Assembly: GCA_964517605.1 (NCBI GenBank)
Contig: CAZFCE010000024.1
Span: 18,498-82,497 of the forward strand
Origin: J095 sp964517605
Lineage (GTDB): Bacteria > Chloroflexota > Anaerolineae > 4572-78 > J111
DNA length: 64,000 bases
Direction of reading: 5' to 3'
The notes beneath the pieces were generated by a model. The model saw only the letters and a program-made list of their open reading frames with translations, ran no database searches and had not been told where the DNA came from. Each line of letters opens with the position of its first letter. The stretch's first letter is position 1. A program made the position numbers and the translations under genes. Shown one piece after another: positions 9,316-17,253 of this stretch.

Positions 9316-10806
9316 ATGACAAAAACAAGCAACTACCTGGCGTTTGACCTGGGCGCATCGAGTGGCCGGGCCGTGGCCGGCCAGTTTGATGGCGAAAAGT
9401 TGTCGCTGGCCGAAATGCACCGTTTTAACAACGGCCCCACCCGCCTGCTGGATAATCTGCACTGGGACGCGCTCAACCTGTTCAACGAGATGAAAACCGG
9501 GCTGGCCAAAGCCGCCGGCCAACTGGGCGGCAACATTGCCGCGCTGGGCGTGGACACCTGGGGCGTTGATTTTGGCCTGCTCGACCGGCAGGGCAACCTG
9601 ATTGGCAACCCCTACCACTACCGCGACAGCCGCACCGACGGCAAGGTTGAACAGGCGTTTGAGGTTGTTCCCCGCGCCGAAATTTTTGGGCAAACCGGCA
9701 TCCAGTTTATGCAGCTCAACTCGCTGTTTCAACTGTTTGCCATGGCGCAGCAAAAATCGCCGGTGTTTGATATTGCCGAAACGCTGCTGTTTATGCCCGA
9801 TTTGTTCAACTACTGGTTTACCGGCCGTAAAACCACCGAATACACCATTGCCAGCACCAGCCAGGCGTACAACATGCAAGAAAACCGCTGGGCCACCGAT
9901 CTGCTGGCCAAATTGGGCATCCCGTCGCGCATCTTTTTGGATGTGATTGCCCCCGGCGCCAATCTGGGGCCGCTACTGCCGCATCTTGCCGCAGAAGCCG
10001 GCCTGAAAACCGCCGTGCCGGTGATTGCCCCCGGCAGCCACGATACCGCCAGCGCCGTGGCGGCGGTGCCCGTTACCGGCGGCGACAGCAACTTTGCTTA
10101 CCTCAGCTCCGGCACGTGGTCGCTGCTGGGCGTTGAGTTGCCCGCGCCGGTCATCAATGACAAAAGTTTGGCCTACAACGTTACCAACGAAGGCGGCGTG
10201 CAAAACACCATCCGGCTGCTCAAAAATTTGGGCGGATTGTGGTTGGTGCAGGAATGCCGCCGGGTGTGGGCGCAGCAGGGCCACGATTACAGCTTTGCCC
10301 AACTGGCCGACATGGCCGCCGCCGCGCCGCCGTTTGTCGCGTTGATTGATCCCGATGACGCCCTGTTTTTGGCTCCCGGCGACATAGCCGCCCGCATTGC
10401 CGAGTTTTGCCGGCGCACCAGCCAAACCCCGCCCGCTGACCACGGCAGCGTTATTCGGGTGGCGCTGGAAAGTTTGGCGCTCAAATACCGCTGGGTGCTG
10501 GAAAAACTGGAAGAACTAATGGGCCGTCCGGTTGAAGTGGTGCATATTGTGGGCGGCGGCACGCAAAACCGGCTGCTCAACCAGTTTGCCGCCAATGCCA
10601 CCGGGCGGCGCGTTGTTACCGGCCCCATCGAAGCCACCGCGATTGGTAATATTCTGTTGCAAATGCTGGCAGTGGGGCAAATTAACTCGCTGGCCGAAGG
10701 GCGGGCCATTGTGCAGCGTTCCTTCCCGGTAGAAACCTACCTGCCGCAAGACCGCCAGTTGTGGGACGATGCCTACGCGCGGTTGCTTAAATTATCGCCG
10801 GTGTGA
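9316..10806 (+). CDS. rhaB: Rhamnulokinase (FGGY family)
   Basis: ATP-dependent kinase (496 aa) that phosphorylates L-rhamnulose (possibly also L-fuculose) at O-1. RhaB-type landmarks: FDLGASSGRAVAGQFDG near residue 12, EMHRFNNGPTRL near 34, HWDALNLFNEMKTGL near 51, GVDTWGVDFGLLD near 78, PYHYRDSRTD near 97, APGSHDTASAV near 238, YLSSGTWSLLGVE near 258, TNEGGVQNTIRLLKNLGGLW near 292 and HIVGGGTQNRLLNQFAANAT near 411. Length is normal. It is the last gene of the deoxysugar operon and is followed by a strong terminator. No rhamnulose- or fuculose-1-phosphate aldolase is found in this operon within the window, so that step must be encoded upstream or elsewhere. Confidence 0.94.
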   Translation: MTKTSNYLAFDLGASSGRAVAGQFDGEKLSLAEMHRFNNGPTRLLDNLHWDALNLFNEMKTGLAKAAGQLGGNIAALGVDTWGVDFGLLDRQGNLIGNPYHYRDSRTDGKVEQAFEVVPRAEIFGQTGIQFMQLNSLFQLFAMAQQKSPVFDIAETLLFMPDLFNYWFTGRKTTEYTIASTSQAYNMQENRWATDLLAKLGIPSRIFLDVIAPGANLGPLLPHLAAEAGLKTAVPVIAPGSHDTASAVAAVPVTGGDSNFAYLSSGTWSLLGVELPAPVINDKSLAYNVTNEGGVQNTIRLLKNLGGLWLVQECRRVWAQQGHDYSFAQLADMAAAAPPFVALIDPDDALFLAPGDIAARIAEFCRRTSQTPPADHGSVIRVALESLALKYRWVLEKLEELMGRPVEVVHIVGGGTQNRLLNQFAANATGRRVVTGPIEATAIGNILLQMLAVGQINSLAEGRAIVQRSFPVETYLPQDRQLWDDAYARLLKLSPV

Positions 10807-10821
10807 TGTTATGGCGAATAT

Positions 10822-10873
10822 GGTAAACCACAACCTCTGCAACAGGAGAGATTGTGGTTTACCGGTTTTTCTT
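10822..10873 (+). terminator. Rho-independent terminator of the deoxysugar operon
   Basis: A 17-bp stem with one mismatch (10822-10838 with 10847-10863), eight-base loop, then GGTTTTTCTT, 16 bases after the rhaB stop codon. Confidence 0.9.
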
Positions 10874-10939
10874 AAAAATGGTGTTAGATAACTACCGGTA
10901 AATGGCTATTCTGGGGTCGTAGCCGGGGTGATTTTAGAG

Positions 10940-10992
10940 TTGACAACCATAAATTTTTGTGTTAGCCTGTAAACGTTAGTTTCGTAGTTTAC
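10940..10992 (+). promoter_or_regulatory. Possible promoter and operator ahead of second sugar transporter
   Basis: TTGACA at 10940-10945 is followed after 17 bases by TAGCCT, a weak -10. Immediately downstream is the inverted repeat GTAAAC-N12-GTTTAC (10969-10974, 10987-10992), positioned where a repressor could block transcription. This gap (10874-11161) otherwise holds no gene. Confidence 0.45.
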
Positions 10993-11161
10993 TCTGTTAG
11001 TCCTCAATAATACCTCCAATTTTAGGCTAAATTCTCCTGGCCAAACTGATGTCTTCATTGAAAGGAGGTGGTAAACCAAAGTAGTTAGTTGTGCCTCTGT
11101 AAAAATCGTTGTTTAGTATTATCCATATAATTTTAAATTTGCTTGTGGGAGAGAGAAAACA

Positions 11162-12850
11162 ATGATGTTTAACAAGCGCTTTATTATTTTGGTAGTTGCT
11201 GCGATGGCGTTGTTTATATTAGCCGTCCAGGTGGCGGGAGCTGCTGGCAATAAAGAAGCTACGCCTACGCCCCAGCCCACCACCGAAGCAATCAATGGCT
11301 TCCCAACAACAGACAAAAACGAAGCAAAAACGGCTCAGGCTGCCTTTGAAGCTGCCGATAAAGGCAAGCCCGATCCGGCCTGGAAGGGCAAAAAGATCAC
11401 CATTGGCGTTTACTCCGCCGGGCAACGTGGGGCCATCTCCGGCCCGCTCTATTTCTGGCGGCCCAAGTTTGAAGAACTAACCGGGGCCACCTACGACATC
11501 GTTGAAATCCCCTTTGCCGAACTGCGCGAAAAAGTCACCACTGACCTTTCAACCGGCACCGGCACCTATGACATTATCACCAACTGCAGCAACTTTTACG
11601 GGGATTACATTTACAACGACTGGATTCTGCCGATTGACCCGTATTTTGAAGATGCCCGCTTCCCCAAATGGGATCGCGAATCGATTGCTCCGGCGGTGGC
11701 CAACCTGTTAAAATGGGGCGACCAATGGTACGGCGGCAATAACGACCACGATGCCCAGATTCTTTATTATCGCAAAGACATCATCGAAGACCCCAAATGG
11801 CAAGCCGAATTCAAGAAAGAAATGGGGCACGATATGCCGGTGGCGATGGACACCTGGGAAGACGTGCTGGAAATTGCCAAATTCTTTAACAAAAAGGACT
11901 GGGACGGCGACGGCTCTCCGGATGATGGCATCACCCTGCACCTGAAAGTGGCTGGGCAAGGCTACTTCCACTATATGGCGCTGTCGGCTCCGTATGTGGT
12001 TATCCCGGCCCCCGGTGATGATCCCACCAAAGTGGATAAATACCACAACGTTTACTGGTTTGATCCGGAAACGATGGATCCTCTAATCAACTCCCCCGGC
12101 CATGTAAAAGCGCTGGAAACGTTGATGGCGCTGTCTAAAGCCGGCCCGGCGGCCATGTGGGGCTGGAGCCTGGGCGAAGCTTGGGCCGACTTCCTGTCTG
12201 GCAATGCCATCATGACCTTCTCGTGGGGCGATGTGGGCGCGCTGGCGCAAGACCCAACCCAATCCAAGGTTCAAGGCAAAGTGGGCGCGCGCGGTATCCC
12301 CGGCACCAAAGGCCCCTATGACATGGAAAAGAAGGAATTCCTGAAGCTGGATAAACCCAATATGGTCGGCAACCAGGTGGGCTGCTCGTGGCACCCGGTT
12401 ATCTCCAAATACTCCAAGAACCCGGAACTGGCCTATTACTTTGTTGCCTGGCAATCCACGCCCCAAATCAACCACTGGAACGTGGAATACGGCTGGACTG
12501 GGTTAAACCCCGGCACGTCGTATGACTGGCTAAAACCCGATGGCAAAGCCACGCTTGAAGACTATACCAACGCCGGCTGGAATGCCAACGACGCCGAAGC
12601 GTATGTAAAAGCCTACACCGACAACTTCTTCAAATACCCCATCTTCCAGAACTACATGCGCATCCCCGGCACCCCCGAAATGCAAGAAGCCTGGGATGTG
12701 CACCTGTCCGAAGCTATCACCGGCCAAATTACGCCCAAAGAAGCGTTGGATTTGACCTACGCTGACTGGAATCGCATCATTGATGATTACGGTCGGGAAG
12801 ATTTGCTGAAGTTGTACCAGGAATCCATCGGCTACGTGCCGGCTGAATAA
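11162..12850 (+). CDS. Sugar ABC transporter substrate-binding protein (family 1, large)
   Basis: Secreted solute-binding protein (562 aa) of the MalE-like SBP_bac_1 class. The N-terminus is a signal peptide of about 28 residues (MMFNKRFIILVVAAMALFIL, then AVQVAGAAG) without a clear lipobox Cys, followed by a Thr-Pro linker (ATPTPQPTTE). The mature domain begins near residue 78 (KKITIGVYSAGQRGA) and shows the family pattern of PFAELREKVTTDLSTGTGTYD, YYRKDIIEDP and WSLGEAWADFLSGNAIMTFSWGD. The insert DWDGDGSPDDG resembles a calcium-binding loop. At 562 aa it is longer than typical MalE proteins (about 400), as in plant-oligosaccharide binding proteins. It precedes two permeases; substrate unknown. 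Confidence 0.88.
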   Translation: MMFNKRFIILVVAAMALFILAVQVAGAAGNKEATPTPQPTTEAINGFPTTDKNEAKTAQAAFEAADKGKPDPAWKGKKITIGVYSAGQRGAISGPLYFWRPKFEELTGATYDIVEIPFAELREKVTTDLSTGTGTYDIITNCSNFYGDYIYNDWILPIDPYFEDARFPKWDRESIAPAVANLLKWGDQWYGGNNDHDAQILYYRKDIIEDPKWQAEFKKEMGHDMPVAMDTWEDVLEIAKFFNKKDWDGDGSPDDGITLHLKVAGQGYFHYMALSAPYVVIPAPGDDPTKVDKYHNVYWFDPETMDPLINSPGHVKALETLMALSKAGPAAMWGWSLGEAWADFLSGNAIMTFSWGDVGALAQDPTQSKVQGKVGARGIPGTKGPYDMEKKEFLKLDKPNMVGNQVGCSWHPVISKYSKNPELAYYFVAWQSTPQINHWNVEYGWTGLNPGTSYDWLKPDGKATLEDYTNAGWNANDAEAYVKAYTDNFFKYPIFQNYMRIPGTPEMQEAWDVHLSEAITGQITPKEALDLTYADWNRIIDDYGREDLLKLYQESIGYVPAE

Positions 12851-12877
12851 CCGGATAGTTTAGTTTTTTATAACCCA

Positions 12878-12905
12878 CGGGGGCGGACCCAATTGTCCGC
12901 CCCCG
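12878..12905 (+). terminator. Stem-loop between binding protein and permease
   Basis: Perfect 10-bp stem CGGGGGCGGA/TCCGCCCCCG with an eight-base loop and no T-run. It occupies the gap after the binding-protein gene, as in the first transporter operon, and probably acts as a partial terminator or 3'-end stabiliser. Confidence 0.65.
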
Positions 12906-12937
12906 CTTGTTGCAATCATCCCTGAACGAGAGTTGCT

Positions 12938-13801
12938 ATGCAGGAACGAAGCCCAATTAAATGGTTATTTGTTATTCCGGGAATGTTGTGGATTTTAACC
13001 TTTACAATTTTTCCCCTGCTTTACTCCTTGCGCCTGAGCTTTTACAACGCCCGTTTGGGCAAAGTGCCGCGTTTTGTTGGCCTGGATAATTATGTGCGGG
13101 CTTTTGGCGATTACCGGGTGTGGAATTCAGCCGGAGTGACCATTTTTTTTGTGGTGGTCAGTGTTACCCTTACAGTGCTGTTGGGGTTGGGGTTGGCCTT
13201 ATTGTTTCACCGGTCTATTAGAGGCCAGCGAATTTTTCGCTCGATTTTTATTTTGCCGTTGTTCACCGCCCCGATTGCGCTGGGCTATTTGGGATTAACC
13301 ATATTCCACGAACAAGTGGGTGCGGTAAACACTGTTCTCCGGGCGATGGGGATGATAAACCTGCCCGGCTGGTTTTCTGATGTGTGGCTGGCGCGTGCGG
13401 CCATTATTCTGGTAGACATCTGGCAGTGGACGCCATTTTGTTTTTTGGTGTTATTGGCCGGGCTGCAATCCTTGCCCGAAGAAATTTACGAGTCGGTGCA
13501 ACTGGATACTTCGTCGGGTTGGGACGTATTCCGCTACATTACCTTGCCGCTTATTATGCCGGTTTTGTTTACGGTAACAATGCTGCGTTTGGTAGAGGCG
13601 TTTAAAATTTTGGACATCCCTTTTAGCATGACCGGCGGCGGGCCGGGAGCGGCCACTCAAACCTATTCCTTTTACATTTATTTGGCCGGTTTACGTAACT
13701 TTAATGCCGGTTACGCCTCGGCATTGGCTTACATGTTGCTGGTGATGATGATTATTATCACCTCGTTCTTCTTTTCCCGGTTGCGGCAGATTTACGAATA
13801 A
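12938..13801 (+). CDS. Sugar ABC transporter permease (MalF type)
   Basis: Integral membrane permease (287 aa) with about six hydrophobic segments. Starts with MQERSPIKWLFVIPGMLWIL, carries the conserved N-terminal segment FPLLYSLRLSFYN, and the cytoplasmic EAA loop YESVQLDTSSGWDVFRYITL (about residues 186-206) that docks with the ATPase. The start has an ACGAGAG site. It pairs with the permease 36 bases downstream to form a heterodimeric channel for the sugar captured by the 11162-12850 product. No ATPase gene is present in the cluster, so a shared MsmX-like ATPase elsewhere is likely. Confidence 0.92.
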   Translation: MQERSPIKWLFVIPGMLWILTFTIFPLLYSLRLSFYNARLGKVPRFVGLDNYVRAFGDYRVWNSAGVTIFFVVVSVTLTVLLGLGLALLFHRSIRGQRIFRSIFILPLFTAPIALGYLGLTIFHEQVGAVNTVLRAMGMINLPGWFSDVWLARAAIILVDIWQWTPFCFLVLLAGLQSLPEEIYESVQLDTSSGWDVFRYITLPLIMPVLFTVTMLRLVEAFKILDIPFSMTGGGPGAATQTYSFYIYLAGLRNFNAGYASALAYMLLVMMIIITSFFFSRLRQIYE

Positions 13802-13836
13802 AACCAGATTCCCCGGAGTTTGTTGGAGGTAGGGCT

Positions 13837-14691
13837 GTGGGTAAACGTAATAAAATAACATTTTCCCAAATTTTGTTGTGGATGTTAATTATTCTGGCAA
13901 CAGCTTGGGCCATTTTTCCGTTCTATTGGGCGATTATCACTTCGCTCAAAGAGCCAACCGTGATTTTAACCAAACCTTCGTTCATTCCATTTGTGCAGTT
14001 TACGCCTACCCTGTATAACTGGCAGCTTGAATTCACCACCCGCTGGCGAGAAATTAGCCGGGCGTTGGGTAATAGCGTGGTGATTGCGGTGGGGGCTACA
14101 ACTATTGCCGTTAGTTTGGGAACTTTGGTGGGTTATGGCCTGGCCACTTTTCGCTTTGACCGGTGGAAGAACAAGGATATCACCCTGTGGTTTCTTTCCC
14201 AGCGGTTTTTGCCGCCGATGGCTACGGCCATCCCATTTTTTATTGTGATGAAAAATCTCAACTTGCTGGATACTCATCTGGCGCTCATTCTTTCTAACGC
14301 CACCTTTACCATGCCGTTTGCCGCCCTGATTATGCGCGACGTGTTTAAAGAATTGCCCCGCGAATTGGAAGAATCCGCTTGGATAGATGGCGCTTCCCGG
14401 TTGCAAAGCTTTTGGTATATCTCTTTGCCGCTGGCGGCCCCGGCTGCCGCTGCCGCTGCGGTGATTTGCTTTGCCTTCGCCTGGAACGAGTTTTTGTTCG
14501 GCCTGATTTTAACCTACAAAACCGCCCAACCCATTACGGTGATGATTGCTGGCGTGGAGCACACGCAGGGGATTCAATTTTGGTTTGTGGCAACCCGGTT
14601 GTTGATTGCAATTTTGCCCCCGGCGATTTTGGCTCTGCTGGCGCAACGCTACATTGTGCGCGGATTGACCTTTGGGGCGGTCAAAGGGTAA
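13837..14691 (+). CDS. Sugar ABC transporter permease (MalG type)
   Basis: Second permease subunit (284 aa), six hydrophobic segments, starting with GTG at 13837 behind GGAGG. The N-terminal WAIFPFYWAIITSLKEP and the EAA loop LEESAWIDGASRLQSFWYIS (about residues 178-197) are typical of MalG-family proteins, and the C-terminus RYIVRGLTFGAVKG is the characteristic MalG ending (x-x-G-x-x-x-G-A-V-K-G). It closes the transporter operon. Confidence 0.93.
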   Translation: MGKRNKITFSQILLWMLIILATAWAIFPFYWAIITSLKEPTVILTKPSFIPFVQFTPTLYNWQLEFTTRWREISRALGNSVVIAVGATTIAVSLGTLVGYGLATFRFDRWKNKDITLWFLSQRFLPPMATAIPFFIVMKNLNLLDTHLALILSNATFTMPFAALIMRDVFKELPRELEESAWIDGASRLQSFWYISLPLAAPAAAAAAVICFAFAWNEFLFGLILTYKTAQPITVMIAGVEHTQGIQFWFVATRLLIAILPPAILALLAQRYIVRGLTFGAVKG

Positions 14692-14854
14692 TTTGAGGCT
14701 GCCGGCTCAATTTGCCTGAAAGTCGAGAATTATGGTATCTTTGGAGTGGTTCTTAATTGCATGTTGTCGCCATCAATGGGGAAAAGCGGCGGTGTTACTC
14801 TATCCCAAAACAGGATTGGCAACCAGGCATAACCTGAGATTTTCTGTTTTAAAG

Positions 14855-14883
14855 TTGACAGAAATTGTTTTAATTGGTATAGT
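14855..14883 (+). promoter_or_regulatory. Strong sigma-A promoter of the cold-shock gene
   Basis: TTGACA (14855-14860), 17-base spacer, TATAGT (14878-14883). Expected transcription start near 14890, giving a 5' leader of about 145 bases before the cold-shock start codon at 15035. Confidence 0.85.
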
Positions 14884-14924
14884 GTCACACATTAGGACGA
14901 AGAATGTATCTGATTGGTTTTGAA

Positions 14925-14955
14925 GCGACCTCAACCTCTGGAGGTTGCTTTTTTT
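14925..14955 (+). terminator. Intrinsic terminator inside the cold-shock leader
   Basis: Stem GCGACCTC/GAGGTTGC (14925-14932, 14941-14948), eight-base loop, then seven Ts. It lies about 40 bases after the predicted start of transcription and before the cold-shock gene, so it could be an attenuator or define a short RNA of about 65 bases. Confidence 0.7.
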
Positions 14956-15034
14956 CTGCGGTGAACCTCTTTGACCTATGTCCACATATTTTTAATGGTT
15001 TTTTTAGAATATAGTAAGGAGAATAAACTATATT

Positions 15035-15244
15035 ATGTCTGAACGAGTTCAGGGCACCGTCAAGTGGTTCAACGCTAGTAAAGGCTATGGTTTCATAGCG
15101 CGTGAGGGCGGTGAAGACGTATTTGTTCATTATTCTGCGCTCCAGGCCGAGGGGTACCGTGTGCTTAACGAAGGTCAGTCCGTTGAGTTCACGGTTGAAC
15201 GTGGTCCCAAAGGATTGCAGGCTAGCAAAGTTGTAGCACTGTAA
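15035..15244 (+). CDS. Cold-shock protein (CspA family)
   Basis: Small single-domain OB-fold RNA/DNA chaperone (69 aa). The RNP1 motif KGYGFIAREG (about residues 14-23) and RNP2 motif VFVHYSAL (about 29-36) carry the aromatic residues that stack on nucleic acid; the N-terminal VQGTVKWFNASKGYG is the family hallmark. The start has AAGGAG 15 bases upstream. Transcription comes from the promoter at 14855 through a leader with a terminator hairpin, resembling the structured leaders of other cold-shock genes. An RRM protein gene follows 32 bases downstream, so the two may be co-transcribed as a cold-adaptation pair. Confidence 0.97.
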   Translation: MSERVQGTVKWFNASKGYGFIAREGGEDVFVHYSALQAEGYRVLNEGQSVEFTVERGPKGLQASKVVAL

Positions 15245-15276
15245 CATCTAACATTGTTTTGGAGGGGACTTTCCAA

Positions 15277-15705
15277 ATGAATAAAAAACTATATGTTGGT
15301 AACTTAAATTATGCCACAACCGAAGACGAACTCCGCCAGTTATTTGCTGAAGCAGGAACGGTTGTGTCGGCGGTTGTAATCACTGATCATGCCACGGGCC
15401 GCTCGAAAGGGTTTGGTTTTGTGGAAATGGAAACCGATAAAGCCGCCGAACAGGCTATTGAGCGCTTTAATAACTATGAATTCAACCAACGTAACATCAC
15501 CGTTAATGAAGCTCGCCCGCCCCGCGAACGGTCGGCTGGCGGCGGTGATGGTGGCCGGCGACGCCCTGGCGGCGACCGTGGTGATCGCGGCGACCGTGGT
15601 GATCGCGGTGATCGTGGCCCTGGCGGCCCCGGTGGCCGGCGGCCTCAGGGTGGCAGCGGCGGTGGCAACCGCAGTGGTGGCGGCGGCGGTCGTCGCCCTT
15701 ATTAA
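15277..15705 (+). CDS. RRM-domain RNA-binding protein with RG-rich tail
   Basis: Protein of 142 aa. Residues 3-78 form a single RNA-recognition motif with RNP2 LYVGNL (4-9) and RNP1 KGFGFVEM (about 44-51). From about residue 85 the tail is Gly/Arg/Asp-rich (repeated GDR units, then GGG/RRP), like eukaryotic and cyanobacterial glycine-rich RNA-binding proteins. The ATG at 15277 is chosen because GGAGGGG lies 10 bases upstream; a TTG at 15259 is inside that region. Cyanobacterial homologues are cold-induced, which fits the cold-shock gene just upstream. It likely binds mRNA in the cytoplasm. A terminator follows. Confidence 0.95.
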   Translation: MNKKLYVGNLNYATTEDELRQLFAEAGTVVSAVVITDHATGRSKGFGFVEMETDKAAEQAIERFNNYEFNQRNITVNEARPPRERSAGGGDGGRRRPGGDRGDRGDRGDRGDRGPGGPGGRRPQGGSGGGNRSGGGGGRRPY

Positions 15706-15721
15706 AACTTGGTTAAGCCAG

Positions 15722-15756
15722 AAAAGCGTGGGAGTTTTCCCACGCTTTTTATTTTG
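15722..15756 (+). terminator. Terminator after RRM gene
   Basis: Stem AAAAGCGTGGG/CCCACGCTTTT (15722-15732, 15739-15749) followed by TTATTTT. Confidence 0.9.
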
Positions 15757-15807
15757 CCTGAAAATTGCGTATTTTTGGGAATATTGGTGAATCCGCGTTG
15801 ATTGTAT

Positions 15808-15871
15808 TTGCCTGACCGATTTAATGACGGTAAAATATAGTTCATAAAATTAACTATTAAATAAATTAACT
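15808..15871 (+). promoter_or_regulatory. Promoter and repeated AATTAACT boxes ahead of MarR gene
   Basis: TTGCCT (15808-15813), 17-base spacer, TAAAAT (15831-15836). Downstream are two direct AATTAACT boxes (15848-15855 and 15864-15871), 16 bases apart, i.e. about one and a half helical turns, in A/T-rich DNA. They could be the binding site through which the MarR protein controls its own operon. Confidence 0.45.
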
Positions 15872-15891
15872 GTTTAGCTGGATGAATTTTA

Positions 15892-16338
15892 ATGAGTGTT
15901 GATGAGTTGGATAACGTTGCCGACAGTTTGATTGTGGTGTTTGTTCTGTTTCACAAATATGTGATGCGAACCGGCAGCGCCAAAGCGCAGAATGAACTGG
16001 GCCGGTATCACCACGAGGTTTTATTTTTGCTGGATGATGTGGGGCCGCTGCCAATGTCTAAAATTGGAGAGGCGTTGTACGTGTCTAAACCGTATGTTAC
16101 CTCTCTGGTTGATAAACTGGCCGGTATTGGGCTGGTTAAAAGAATGCCCGCTGAAACCGACCGGCGGGTGATAAACATTGCGCTCACCGACCAGGGTAAT
16201 TTATTTTTGGAGCAACATAAGCAGGTGTTGCGCCGTAACATAAAAGCAAAACTTGTGAATTTATCCGATCCGGAAATTGAAGAGTTGGCCGTTTCACTGT
16301 TGAAATTAAGGCGGATTATGCCGCGGATTAATTCCTAG
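15892..16338 (+). CDS. MarR-family transcriptional regulator
   Basis: Winged-helix dimeric DNA-binding protein (148 aa). The core LGRYHHEVLFLLDDVGPLPMSKIGEALYVSKPYVTSLVDKLAGIGLVKRMPAETDRRVINIALT shape (about residues 36-102) contains the recognition helix (SKPYVTSLVDKL) and the wing with the MarR signature DRR. Length is typical. It is 11 bases upstream of a gene of unknown function and probably controls it and itself. No ligand can be inferred. There is no strong Shine-Dalgarno site ahead of the ATG. Confidence 0.92.
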   Translation: MSVDELDNVADSLIVVFVLFHKYVMRTGSAKAQNELGRYHHEVLFLLDDVGPLPMSKIGEALYVSKPYVTSLVDKLAGIGLVKRMPAETDRRVINIALTDQGNLFLEQHKQVLRRNIKAKLVNLSDPEIEELAVSLLKLRRIMPRINS

Positions 16339-16349
16339 AGGAGTTCACC

Positions 16350-17243
16350 ATGTCAAGCGTTGAAACAATGAAAGCCTGGGCGCAGTTGATTAAATCTTAC
16401 GATGAAGTGCCGGGGAGTTTTAAGGATTTTGTGACAACAACGTTACTGTCGCAAACTACAACTTTTCCCTATATGGTGCTGACGCCCTCTTACGAGGGGT
16501 TTTTGCACCGCACCACGGCCAAACTGGTGTGCAGCATTGATGATAAAATCTACGTTGCCGAAAAATCCAGAGACAAACTCGCCGTTACCTGTTTTAAGGT
16601 GACGGATGTGAATTATGTTGAAGTCGGTTCTATCCTTTTGAAATCGTGGATAAAAATCAGCGGGATTACCGAAACCGGGCTGGCGACATCAACCTTTAAG
16701 TTTAGCGCGGTAACGCTGGGGTTGTTCAGGCCCATCATCGAAAAGGTGCGGCAATCTGCCAGCCCGGCTGCCGAAACAACGGATTTAAAGGCGGAACGCT
16801 CCAAGTTTAATCACCTGATCAATGCGAATTTTAAGTTTATGAATTACGCCCGAAAAAGTATTTTGCCCGGCGAAAAAGTGATTTGCACCGTGTTGCAGCC
16901 TGAAATCCGGGTAAAACTGGTTGAATTGTTTCACAAACCGCTGCTAAAGACCATTTCGATGCCGCACATTAGCATTTTAACCAATCAGGAACTCATTCTC
17001 ATTCGGGATGATGCCGAACGCTGGACGCGGGATACCAGCTACGGCGGCATTTGGAGCTATATTCCGTTGCAAAAAATTACGGCGGTGGCGTTGTCTGAGG
17101 CGGAGAACGATACGCTATCGTTGGAGATTCAAATGCCGGCTAATGATAAAATTGGGGCGTTGTTTTCGGTGGCAAACAAGCCCGAAGTTACTTCGCTTTT
17201 TAGCCAGTTTCAGGGGGTAACGCCGGCGTTGGCGGCGGCGTAA
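16350..17243 (+). CDS. Unknown protein, possibly bacterial PH-like domains
   Basis: Protein of 297 aa with no family I can name firmly. It has no signal peptide or membrane segment. Two similar-feeling halves of mostly beta pattern (about residues 45-150 and 165-290) resemble bacterial PH-like domains: the second half includes EKVICTVLQPEIRVKLVELF, SILTNQELILIRDD and YGGIWSYIPLQKITAVALS, the last typical of PH-like sheets that start with a tryptophan/tyrosine before the strand. The Shine-Dalgarno AGAGGAG lies 5-12 bases upstream. It is translationally close to the MarR gene (11-base gap), so it is likely the regulator's main target. Function unknown. Confidence 0.8.
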   Translation: MSSVETMKAWAQLIKSYDEVPGSFKDFVTTTLLSQTTTFPYMVLTPSYEGFLHRTTAKLVCSIDDKIYVAEKSRDKLAVTCFKVTDVNYVEVGSILLKSWIKISGITETGLATSTFKFSAVTLGLFRPIIEKVRQSASPAAETTDLKAERSKFNHLINANFKFMNYARKSILPGEKVICTVLQPEIRVKLVELFHKPLLKTISMPHISILTNQELILIRDDAERWTRDTSYGGIWSYIPLQKITAVALSEAENDTLSLEIQMPANDKIGALFSVANKPEVTSLFSQFQGVTPALAAA

Positions 17244-17253
17244 TCAAACTAAA

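Noticed and set aside
10940..10992. Confident LacI-type operator
   Set aside because: The inverted repeat GTAAAC-N12-GTTTAC is short and widely spaced; kept only as a possible site.
14732..14923. Small gene of 63 codons between the transporter and the cold-shock gene
   Set aside because: No ribosome-binding site, no recognisable protein, and it overlaps the cold-shock promoter at 14855-14883.
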